Shown here: positions 17,959 through 25,169 of the stretch, piece after piece
How the letters are laid out: each line of letters opens with the position of its first letter
How positions within the stretch are numbered: position 1 is the stretch's first letter
Origin: a bacterium
GTDB taxonomy: Bacteria; Spirochaetota; UBA4802; UBA5550
Assembly: GCA_024224995.1 (NCBI GenBank)
Contig: JAAENB010000880.1
Location: 1 to 57,729, forward strand
Direction of reading: 5' to 3'
DNA: 57,729 bases
Program-made: the position numbers and the translations under genes
The notes under the pieces: model-generated
The model's input: only the letters and a program-made list of their open reading frames with translations
What the model was told of the DNA's origin: nothing
Databases searched by the model: none

Positions 17959-18615
17959 TTATGAAAGAAACTTTTCCAGGTCGAGGTACAATTTCTCTTT
18001 GTAAAGGGATTCCAAACGCAGGAATCTTTCCATCCGTTCTTCAGGGGTTTTTCCCAATTCAATGAAAAACGGGTGAAGGGTAATCTCAACAGGTGACTCG
18101 TAATCTTTATTGAGATAGGCGTTAATGCTGTTGAATTCATAATCCCGGGGATCAAGAAAGATCCCTTTCTCTTTTTTGAGCTTTTTCCTGCCCACCTTCG
18201 GGTTTTCTTTGATCTCTTTTTTAACCGGGTTATAGGCAATATACCACAAAAGCCAGTTAAGATCAAACTCCGGGACATCACTATCGTCAATAATCCGGCT
18301 GCCAAAACGCTCGTTAAAAAAAGGCCCAATTTCATTATTCATGATATTCCAGTTCCGGGCAAGTCGAACCTTAATATTTTGCATAATCAGCGATATCGTA
18401 TCATGCTCATTAACTGTTTTTATTATGAAATGAAAATGCTCGTCTAAAATTGCAAACGCGCATAATTCAAACTCGAATTTAACCTGGGCGTCTTTAAGTA
18501 TCCGCACAAGCAGATGCTTTACCTTATTATCTTTCATTAACCTCTTCCACTGACGGCAGCGCGACCAGGTGTGATAGGTTAATCCTGCTTCACACGTTCT
18601 TTTTGGATGTGCCAT
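17959..18615 (-). CDS. REP-associated tyrosine transposase (RAYT, Y1-type HUH family)
   Basis: 218 residues; GGAGGAAAAT precedes the ATG at 18615. RAYTs are single-copy HUH nucleases that act on palindromic REP sequences. Family blocks: YHTWSRC near residue 14, AFAILDEHFHFIIK with the HUH pair His60/His62, the helix IMQNIKVRLARNWN, ERFGSRII, and YIAYNPVKKEI near 145. The catalytic Tyr expected in the helix after the HUH motif is not obvious (VRLARNWN where relatives have Tyr), so activity is uncertain. Palindromes with the core TCAGAGCTCT lie downstream (17480, 17710) and a half copy lies upstream (18767), the arrangement expected of a RAYT and its REPs. Confidence 0.85.
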   Translation of the reverse strand: MAHPKRTCEAGLTYHTWSRCRQWKRLMKDNKVKHLLVRILKDAQVKFEFELCAFAILDEHFHFIIKTVNEHDTISLIMQNIKVRLARNWNIMNNEIGPFFNERFGSRIIDDSDVPEFDLNWLLWYIAYNPVKKEIKENPKVGRKKLKKEKGIFLDPRDYEFNSINAYLNKDYESPVEITLHPFFIELGKTPEERMERFLRLESLYKEKLYLDLEKFLS

Positions 18616-18704
18616 ATTTTCCTCCCAAAACAGGTTTTTGGGGCAAACTTTTTTACCCCTTATTAATAGGACGAATGGGAAGGCCTTTTGATGAAATTTT
18701 TTTT

Positions 18705-18745
18705 GGCTTTTTTTGCAAAAAATTAATTTTTTTCCAAAAAAAGCC
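18705..18745. repeat. AT-rich hairpin upstream of the RAYT gene
   Basis: GGCTTTTTTTG at the left pairs with CAAAAAAAGCC at the right across a region that is itself AAAAAATTAATTTTTT, so almost the whole 41 nt is palindromic. It may be a terminator for the 107-residue gene to the right (minus strand) or part of the RAYT mobile unit. Confidence 0.6.
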
Positions 18746-18766
18746 GTTTTTTAAGGGATTATCTTC

Positions 18767-18781
18767 TCAGAGCTCTTTATA
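18767..18781. repeat. Half REP palindrome
   Basis: TCAGAGCTCT-TTATA, followed by GGAGC instead of the complementary half. It marks a truncated REP copy on the 5' side of the RAYT gene. Confidence 0.6.
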
Positions 18782-18795
18782 GGAGCAAACTTTAA

Positions 18796-19119
18796 CTATT
18801 TATCTATTGCTTTAACAAACCCTTTTCCTGCTTTTGGACAATACTTCTTCATTATAACAGCCGCTTCTTTTGCGTTTTTGTCAGTAGAATCTACTTTTGT
18901 TGTTTTCGCGGTTTTAAACAATTCCTTTATTTCTACTTCCAGGTCGTCAATGGCTTTGTTGCATCTCTTTACACTTCTAAACTCCTTGCATTCTGTGTAA
19001 CAATGACCAACTGCGTTTTCAAGTACTACACCCAATTTTTTCTGCATAAGTGACCTTTCTGAAAACAATAGACCTGCGGAAACAATTGTAATTAATACAG
19101 CTAATAAAAGTTTTTTCAT
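18796..19119 (-). CDS. Small exported protein with four cysteines, unknown function
   Basis: 107 residues with AAAGGGAGG before the ATG. A signal peptide (LLLAVLITIVSAGLLFS) is followed by a short helical, Lys-rich mature protein with Cys in CYTEC, KRC and KYC, which could form two disulphides in the periplasm. No family recognised. It has its own promoter-like sequence (19169-19197). A 29-nt stretch at its 3' end recurs at 24032-24060, a sign of a lost duplicate. Confidence 0.6.
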   Translation of the reverse strand: MKKLLLAVLITIVSAGLLFSERSLMQKKLGVVLENAVGHCYTECKEFRSVKRCNKAIDDLEVEIKELFKTAKTTKVDSTDKNAKEAAVIMKKYCPKAGKGFVKAIDK

Positions 19120-19150
19120 TACGGAACCTCCCTTTTTGGATCTTTGCCGA

Positions 19151-19197
19151 TTATATGATCATATAACAAAAATATGACATTTTTCAGCCATTGTCAA
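19151..19197 (-). promoter_or_regulatory. Promoter and palindromic site upstream of the 107-residue protein gene
   Basis: On the minus strand TTGACA (19192-19197), 17-nt spacer, TATTTT (19169-19174). Just downstream, 19151-19166 is a perfect 16-nt palindrome TTATATGATCATATAA, placed where a repressor would block transcription. Confidence 0.5.
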
Positions 19198-19246
19198 TAA
19201 AAAACTGTTGTTCATTCCTCCCCACCTAGCGTTCATTCCCTCCATA

Positions 19247-19275
19247 TTGACGCTACATAAATAAATACATATATT
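19247..19275 (+). promoter_or_regulatory. Promoter of the YadA-head-like lipoprotein gene
   Basis: TTGACG (19247-19252), a 17-nt spacer and TATATT (19270-19275), 36 nt before the ATG at 19311. A housekeeping sigma-70-type promoter. Confidence 0.6.
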
Positions 19276-19310
19276 ATAGATAATGTTCAATTTTGAAAGG
19301 AGTAGGAATT

Positions 19311-20612
19311 ATGAAAAATATTCTTAAAGCATACATGAGTTTGATAACAATCGCCATAATAACATTTTCCGGATGTGAGAGCGGTTTAACTTCCGAAAGT
19401 GATACGGATTCCAGTGAATTCAGTTTTTCTGATATGTATTCAAATATCAGTACTATGAAAGAAGAAATTGCGAGCCTCCAAAAGGTCAACCAGGAACAGG
19501 CAGATGAGATCGCTAGCTTGAAAGCTGTCCAGGCCTCTTCGGCAAGCGGCTTACAAACTATAGTCGACGAACATTCTCTCAAAATCACTGCCCTGGAAGG
19601 CACCGACAGCAGCCACGATTCTCTCATTACAGATTTAAGAACCGACCTTACCGGCAATTCGAGCCTCATTACGGGCTTAAGAACCGACCTTACCAGCAAT
19701 TCAAGCCTCATTACGGGCTTAAGGACCGACTTAACCAGCAATACCAGTCTCATAACCGGCTTACGATCCGATGTCGATAGCGACAGCCTCCTCATTACAG
19801 GCCTGCGGACCGATGTTGATAATAACAGCAGCGCAATCGGCGCTGTAGAGACCGATGTTACCAGCTTAAATAATACATTTGATGGCGTTACAAGAGACGG
19901 AAGCAAATTACGATTTTCCGGCATGAACGTTCAGATCGTTAACGGTCAATGGTATACTCATTCAACAAATGGACTGGGAAACCTGATTATCGGGTATAAC
20001 GAAACAATGGGTGGAGATGACCGAAGCGGCTCTCATAATATCGTAGTAGGAAGAGAACATTCTTTTTCATCATATGGCGGGATTGTGAGTGGCTATGGCA
20101 ACACCATAAGCGGTACGTATTCCAGTTCTGTTGGCGGCAGCAATAATACCGCCAGTGGGAATCAGTCCAGTGTAAGTGGAGGAAACTCAAATGTAGCCAG
20201 TGGAAGCGGTTCCAGTATTACCGGGGGCCATGATAACCAGGCTACTGAACAATTTTCGACTGTATCCGGTGGAACCGAAAATGAAGCCACAGGAAAATAT
20301 TCCAGCATTTCCGGGGGAGAATGCAGCACTGCCAGTGGAGAATCTGCCAGTGTAAGCGGTGGCTACGGCAACGTTGCCAGTGCTATAAAAAGCAGTATTT
20401 CCGGGGGATCACTGAATGCTGCCGGTGGAGTTACCTCTGCAATAAGCGGTGGATCTAATAATACAACCAGTGGAGCTTATTCAAGCATTAGCGGTGGAAA
20501 ATACGGACAAGCCAGCGCATTCTTCTCGAGCCTTAGCGGCGGCCTCAACAGAACCGTTACCGGCGATTACGATTGGAGAGCCGGAAACTGGTTCTGGGAT
20601 GATGCCCTGTAG
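19311..20612 (+). CDS. Lipoprotein with coiled-coil stalk and YadA-head-like repeats
   Basis: The ATG at 19311 follows AAAGGAG; 433 residues. The signal peptide ends in a lipobox (TFSGCESG). A heptad-type stalk follows, containing four near-identical 14-residue repeats of the type SLITGLRTDLTSNS. The C-terminal half has about a dozen 14-residue repeats of the form SSISGGxxNxASGxY, as in the left-handed beta-roll head of trimeric autotransporter adhesins. The order is reversed relative to YadA (stalk then head) and there is no C-terminal barrel anchor; the lipid on the N-terminal Cys would replace it. Probably a trimeric surface fibre. A terminator follows. Confidence 0.75.
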   Translation: MKNILKAYMSLITIAIITFSGCESGLTSESDTDSSEFSFSDMYSNISTMKEEIASLQKVNQEQADEIASLKAVQASSASGLQTIVDEHSLKITALEGTDSSHDSLITDLRTDLTGNSSLITGLRTDLTSNSSLITGLRTDLTSNTSLITGLRSDVDSDSLLITGLRTDVDNNSSAIGAVETDVTSLNNTFDGVTRDGSKLRFSGMNVQIVNGQWYTHSTNGLGNLIIGYNETMGGDDRSGSHNIVVGREHSFSSYGGIVSGYGNTISGTYSSSVGGSNNTASGNQSSVSGGNSNVASGSGSSITGGHDNQATEQFSTVSGGTENEATGKYSSISGGECSTASGESASVSGGYGNVASAIKSSISGGSLNAAGGVTSAISGGSNNTTSGAYSSISGGKYGQASAFFSSLSGGLNRTVTGDYDWRAGNWFWDDAL

Positions 20613-20642
20613 ATTTTTCGAAACAAAATAACCATGCAAACA

Positions 20643-20678
20643 AAAGGCCTGTTGGGAATTCCCTACAGGCCTTTTTTT
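20643..20678 (+). terminator. Rho-independent terminator
   Basis: AAAGGCCTGT, loop TGGGAATTCCCT, then ACAGGCCTTTTTTT, 30 nt after the stop of the lipoprotein gene. A GC-containing stem followed by seven T residues. Confidence 0.85.
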
Positions 20679-20758
20679 ATAACCAATTATCGAAAAAAAT
20701 CTTGCCTTTTACACAGGTTCATTTAAACTTCATTAATAATTATCAGGAGAAAGGTCGC

Positions 20759-21469
20759 ATGCAAAAAAAATATTTGATTATGTTTATACTATTTTTACCT
20801 GCTTTATTATTTTCAAGTCCCGGTGATAATTTACTTTCAGCTATAAATAAAGGAAATATTGAAGGAATAAATTCCGCTCTTAAAAATGGAGCAAATATCA
20901 ATAAAATAGATAGTCATAATATAACACCTTTGATATGGGCAGCTATTTTAAATAAAAAAAAGATTGTCAAATTACTTGTTGAGAAAGGCGCTGCTGTAAA
21001 TTATAAAAACAAATGGGGTTTTAATGCATTACGAGCTGCAAAGATTGACAAAGGACAAACTGAGCTTATTAGAATATTAAAGGAAGCTGGTGCAAAAGAC
21101 ACTCCGGTAAAAAAATGTAAAAAACAAATCAATATAATAAATCCTAGAGATTTTTTTATCCATCTCTATAAACTGGCAAAAGCTAACAATCGTGCTTGTT
21201 GGCCTAATCAAATGTCACGCCGATTTAATACAAGGGATTCCGGATTTATAGACCTTCACTTCCTGGTTTGGCAGCATAAAATACTAAAGTTTGTAAAAAA
21301 AGGATTTGGAGATAAGTTGAATTTTATTGAGGCCGAGCTTGTCACATCAATAATCTGCAAAGATATGAACCATCATAGTCTTAGAGTATGGAATAAAAAA
21401 AACCCTGAGGTAAAGATGAGAATAACAGTAGTTATTCAGGAAAATGGATTAAGAATCAATGAAAACTAA
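20759..21469 (+). CDS. Exported ankyrin-repeat protein
   Basis: The ATG at 20759 (after TCAGGAGAAAGG) is preferred over 20702; 236 residues. Signal peptide YLIMFILFLPALLFSS. Residues about 22-110 form ankyrin repeats (ALKNGANINKIDSHNITPL, then LVEKGAAVNYKNKWGFNAL), protein-binding modules. The C-terminal half is Lys-rich, with no recognised domain. It ends 3 nt inside the convergent pseudogene. Base composition is AT-rich relative to the genes before 17 kb. Confidence 0.7.
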   Translation: MQKKYLIMFILFLPALLFSSPGDNLLSAINKGNIEGINSALKNGANINKIDSHNITPLIWAAILNKKKIVKLLVEKGAAVNYKNKWGFNALRAAKIDKGQTELIRILKEAGAKDTPVKKCKKQINIINPRDFFIHLYKLAKANNRACWPNQMSRRFNTRDSGFIDLHFLVWQHKILKFVKKGFGDKLNFIEAELVTSIICKDMNHHSLRVWNKKNPEVKMRITVVIQENGLRINEN

Positions 21470-23212
21470 AGGAACTGCTGCGTTTGTTTGAAGAGGTTCA
21501 AACCTGAGCCTGTACCTTGAAAGCGACGTTCCGTAACGTCGCTTTCAGAAAGAATCCTCGGCAAATTTTCTCCCGGACCTTTGCAGAAGCGGACTACCAA
21601 CAACAGCACCAACCAAAACCCTACACCCCTCAACCCGGACTCCAACTCAAACCGCACAACCTCCTGCACAACGGGATGCATCCTGACGAAACGTTTCTCC
21701 CTCTCAAGCCACCCTTTATTTACCAGGGAATTCACCTCCTCATTATCCTCCAAACCCAGCCACTCCCGCACCCGGGCCATCTCAATATCAACAGCAGGCA
21801 AAATCGACAGGTTCATCAAAACATACTTTTCCTTTTCAGTCACCCCGGACAGTTCAAAAACTTTAACCATATGCTCAAAGAACTTCTTCTTAGCCTTTTC
21901 ATCATGCCAGAACGTATCAACCTTATCCTTAATAACCTCATTAAGATTAAACCCCGCGTCAGATAATTTATCAAACAACTCCTTTATCCCCAGGGCAGCA
22001 TTCCGCGCGGTCTTTGCCAGGAGCTCAACCGTAAGCGTATGAAACCCGGCAAATCCGATAATCGTATCTACAACAGGATCATTCTTTTCGATATCATAAT
22101 ACTCATAAAAAAGCTCCTTGCAGGCCCCGGCACTTAAAAACCCAAGATTATACTTTTTAAATCCCGCCAATTTATCCCGGGAAGTGGCTGCCACTTTCAA
22201 GGGAAGCGCCCTGATAATATCCAGATCCGCGTCATTCTCATTATCAACATTGTCGATAATCAGCAGGGAGTTTTTAGGAAGAGCCTGAAGGTAGTCGATG
22301 ATCTTTTTAAAAACAATATCCAGGGTGTCATTATCCGCAATATCGATAAGGGACTTTTTAAAATTACTCACAAGGGATTCTTTAATCCCGGAATAATAAT
22401 TAACCCAGCCAACATACTCATAGGAATCATAGTGCTTCCAGAAATACCGCTTACACAACTCGGTCTTTCCAATCCCGCCCAACCCATTAACAAGCAGCGC
22501 CAGCCCTTCGGAATTGATAAGCTCTTCAAACGCCATAAGATCTTTTTCACGCCCAATCAGTTCAATATTTTTTGATGGCACTTTAGTTAAGACTTTTTTA
22601 TCCGAAGCAGTGCTCCCGCCTTTCACCAAACCATCCCCTTTCGGAAGACCGATAGGGGCATCTCCCCACGGTTCCAGCGGTAAAGAGAAATCAATAAAAT
22701 TATTATTCCCGGCCAGGGGATCGGGCTGGAATTCCAAAATATCGTCATTCCACACACGGGGAAAAAGTTTCACCAGGAGCTTGCGCGAGTCCCCTGCCCC
22801 ATCAACCTCAATGGAAATTATATTATAACGAGGTCTCCAATCGGACTCTTTCCGCTCAGGGTGAACAGCTCCGGAAGCAATCCTTAGCGTGTCATTTGCT
22901 GTATTGAAACTGATCTGCTCAATAGCTTGTGCATGCTTGTGCCCAAACAACTGGACCCTGGCCCGGATATTCAATCTTTTGTTTACCGTATCCTTATCCA
23001 GAAGCCAGTCTATGGGATGATGACACAGAGTTAAATAGGTAACTCCGGCCTTATCGTACTCTAATGAAAATCCCGTCTATGCTCCGGAAGGTTTCTTTTA
23101 AAGTTCCAATATCCTTCTCCAGCTGGGCTCTTAAGTCAAGGTCGATATCAAACTTATTTCCACTTTTCTTGTTAAAATGAATATCCGATAGATTAATGAA
23201 GGTCAATGGCAT
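21466..23212 (-). pseudogene. Decayed metallophosphoesterase-NB-ARC (STAND ATPase) gene
   Basis: The N terminus is readable from an ATG at 23212: MPLTFINLSDIHF with the first metal motif (DxH), open for 53 codons to a TAA at 23051-23053. A second frame takes over near 23080 and contains TLCHHPIDWLL and the last metal motif FGHKH, followed by a long readable region. The GD and GNHE metal motifs are missing, so part of the phosphoesterase domain has been deleted with a frameshift. The rest keeps a NB-ARC-like ATPase: GREKDL, P-loop NGLGGIGKT, Walker B LLIIDNVDN, LKVAATSRDK, and a winged helix. The C-terminal repeats expected in STAND proteins are absent; the frame ends inside a palindrome (21518-21547). 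Such fusions are plausible sensor or defence proteins, but this copy is broken. Confidence 0.7.
21518..21547. repeat. Second palindrome family, copy 1
   Basis: TGAAAGCGACGTT-CCGT-AACGTCGCTTTCA, the same 13-bp arms as at 46228-46259. It overlaps the 3' end of the decayed STAND gene and supplies its last codons, so it probably inserted there or marks a deletion joint. Confidence 0.8.
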
Positions 23213-23462
23213 GGTTTTATTGGCGAGTATTAAAGGAAGAAAGTCAAGGAAAAACGCTGTTTTGCTCTAATTTATGCCCCAAATAGACAAATATCGAAAA
23301 AAATTTTGAAAACCCAAAAAAAATTCAAAAATCCTTTAATGTTTTAGCCCTCCCGTACTTCGGCTCCGCTCAGCACAAGTTCGTCCTATATATATACACT
23401 TCTTTTATTACTTCAAAATAATATTCTATAAAAATTCAATGATAATTCTATGGAGGAACTTT

Positions 23463-23924
23463 ATGAACCTTGTTTATACAACTTTTAATATCAGCATGAC
23501 AAATTTTGAGATCTTGCAGTCGTCCGCGAAAAAGATGAAGATTGCCCGAAGTCGTCTCGTTGAGCTGCTTGTGCGCCGGGTTATGGAAGAGAAGCCTTTT
23601 GAGCTTACCATGTTTTCCACGGTGAAATACCAGGTTCGTGAGGAGGATGAGAGCTGGTATTGCTGCCACGTTGTTTTCGATTCTGCTACGTATGAAATTT
23701 GCGGCGACCTGCGCAAAATCTTTAAGCTATCGGTCTCCGCGATAATTTCTTACGCAATCAACAACTGCCTTGACGAGGTGCTTCTCTTAAAAAAACCAAA
23801 AATTCATGCTGATAACTATCATCACGCATATTTATTTAGTAAAGGAGAACCTGACGGAATATCGGCCTTTGTTGTGTTTTGGGGAGTTCCCGGGCAGGAG
23901 ACCCTGGGGAGATACCTGTTATAG
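23463..23924 (+). CDS. Small protein with a ribbon-helix-helix-like N terminus, unknown function
   Basis: The ATG at 23463 follows ATGGAGGAAC and is preferred over 23439; 153 residues. The first 45 residues (strand YTTFNISMTNFEIL, then helices AKKMKIARSRLVELLVRRVM) resemble a ribbon-helix-helix DNA-binding motif; a second segment LRKIFKLSVSAIISYAINNCLDEVL repeats the helix pattern. No close family recognised. No partner toxin gene is adjacent, which leaves its role open. Confidence 0.5.
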   Translation: MNLVYTTFNISMTNFEILQSSAKKMKIARSRLVELLVRRVMEEKPFELTMFSTVKYQVREEDESWYCCHVVFDSATYEICGDLRKIFKLSVSAIISYAINNCLDEVLLLKKPKIHADNYHHAYLFSKGEPDGISAFVVFWGVPGQETLGRYLL

Positions 23925-24033
23925 GCGGCAAACAGCCCATAGCCCGGAAAAAAATCCCGGAAGCCCCGGAAAGAAACACAGGAACCATGAAAACAGAAAT
24001 CATGGTAAGGACAGGTGTGTATTCAACGTTAAA

Positions 24034-24060
24034 CTATTTATCTAATGCTTTAACAAATCC
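24034..24060 (-). pseudogene. Remnant of a second copy of the four-Cys exported protein gene
   Basis: On the minus strand it reads GFVKALDK and a stop, the last residues of the protein at 18796-19119 (GFVKAIDK). The nucleotide match spans 24032-24060 with two differences from 18794-18822. No further similarity upstream, so only the 3' end remains. Confidence 0.5.
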
Positions 24061-24215
24061 ACAGACGCGGCAGTGTGCTGAAGTTCTTTCCCAAAAAAAG
24101 TCCGGAAGCTTTTTAACATGAAATATTTTTTATTGACAACCAAACGGCAAAAGAGATGTTGCCTATAATAAATTTATCTTCTAACGCTATTGTTAGAAAA
24201 AGGAGGATACCTATT

Positions 24216-24830
24216 ATGAAAAAAATTTGGATTATATTAACAGCTTTAGCTCTTTTTACGGTTTATTGTGATGGAGAAATGATGGATGAAACGGAGATTG
24301 GATCTGACAATTCAGTTCTGCTCAGCAGCGGCCTGTCATCTTCGCAAAAAGAAACCATCCTGGCAGTTCACAATGAAGAAAGAAATTTAATTAATAACAT
24401 GCTTCAGTTGCCCGAGTCTGCTAAAATTCCGGATCTTGCCTGGGATACAGTACTGGCTGATTCGGCACAGTCATGGGCAAAGAAATGCAATTATACCCAT
24501 TCAGATACGGGCGCTCAATACGGAGAAAACCTCGCTGCCAGTATACTCGATGAAGTTGAACACATAGCAGGACTATGGGTTGATGAGAAATATGAGGGTG
24601 CAATAATTGAGACAAATGGTAATATTTATGAATTTTATCATTTTTTGGATTCTACCCTCTATTCATTTGTTCCCGGTTACAATCACTACACCCAGGTTGT
24701 CTGGAGAAGAACGACAAAGATAGGCTGCGGTTATGCGACGTGTGACGATCTTATTCTAGACTGGAAAATGAACCTCCTCGTCTGTCATTATCAAAACCGG
24801 GGAAATTATATAGGACAACCTATCTATTAG
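24216..24830 (+). CDS. CAP-domain (SCP/PR-1) lipoprotein
   Basis: The ATG at 24216 follows AAAGGAGG and gives 204 residues; the earlier in-frame ATG at 24156 is less likely. The lipobox is FTVYC. The CAP fold shows ILAVHNEERN (first His), LAWDTVLADSAQSWAKKC, YGENLAAS (Glu), HYTQVVWRRTTKIGCGYA (second His) and VCHYQNRGNYIGQ. These are the usual cavity residues, so it is an intact extracellular CAP protein with disulphides. Function in bacteria is unsettled; proposals include lipid binding. A short inverted repeat (24179-24198) sits in its leader and a structured element follows its stop. Confidence 0.85.
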   Translation: MKKIWIILTALALFTVYCDGEMMDETEIGSDNSVLLSSGLSSSQKETILAVHNEERNLINNMLQLPESAKIPDLAWDTVLADSAQSWAKKCNYTHSDTGAQYGENLAASILDEVEHIAGLWVDEKYEGAIIETNGNIYEFYHFLDSTLYSFVPGYNHYTQVVWRRTTKIGCGYATCDDLILDWKMNLLVCHYQNRGNYIGQPIY

Positions 24831-24859
24831 TTCCGTGGAAAAGTTTGAAGTTTTTTGCC

Positions 24860-24913
24860 GCCCCTGCTCCGGCGCCCGTATGGGCAGACCGGGAATCCCG
24901 GCGGAACAGGGGC
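24860..24913. repeat. Three-way-junction-like palindromic element
   Basis: Closing stem 24860-24871 with 24902-24913 (11 of 12 pairs), enclosing two hairpins: GCCC-GTAT-GGGC (24874-24885) and CCGGG-AAT-CCCGG (24889-24901). Lies 30 nt after the CAP gene stop. No U-tract. It could be a structured RNA 3' element or a palindromic repeat. Confidence 0.6.
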
Positions 24914-25014
24914 AAATTCCGCGCAGTCCATTATCACCCAGACAATTCTCCCGTCCGGTTGGTTTTATATACATACACCAAAATCAATTCTATAAAAAAT
25001 TTTACAATTAATTA

Positions 25015-25043
25015 TTGACAAATTGGCGAGTTAAAAATTTTAT
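25015..25043 (+). promoter_or_regulatory. Probable promoter of the leucine-rich-repeat lipoprotein gene
   Basis: TTGACA (25015-25020), 17-nt spacer, TTTTAT (25038-25043). This would leave a leader of about 120 nt before the ATG at 25170. Confidence 0.45.
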
Positions 25044-25169
25044 ATCCGCTGTATTAGTGTACCCGGTTAAAAGTATTTGGAGGGTATAATTGTGAAATAA
25101 AAAAATAAAACTATTATACATACAGGTACAAAAAATAATTTTAATAATTTTACCAAAGGAGTTACAAAA

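Noticed and set aside
21466..22974. Treating the 502-codon NB-ARC frame as an active defence gene
   Set aside because: Its N-terminal enzyme domain is interrupted and incomplete and its C-terminal sensor region is missing.
23806..24121. Two overlapping frames at the end of the ribbon-helix-helix-like gene
   Set aside because: They are alternative frames of the coding region and its tail without binding sites.
24133..24169. TTGACA and TATAAT before the CAP gene as one promoter
   Set aside because: The spacer is 25 nt, too long; the two boxes may belong to different sites.
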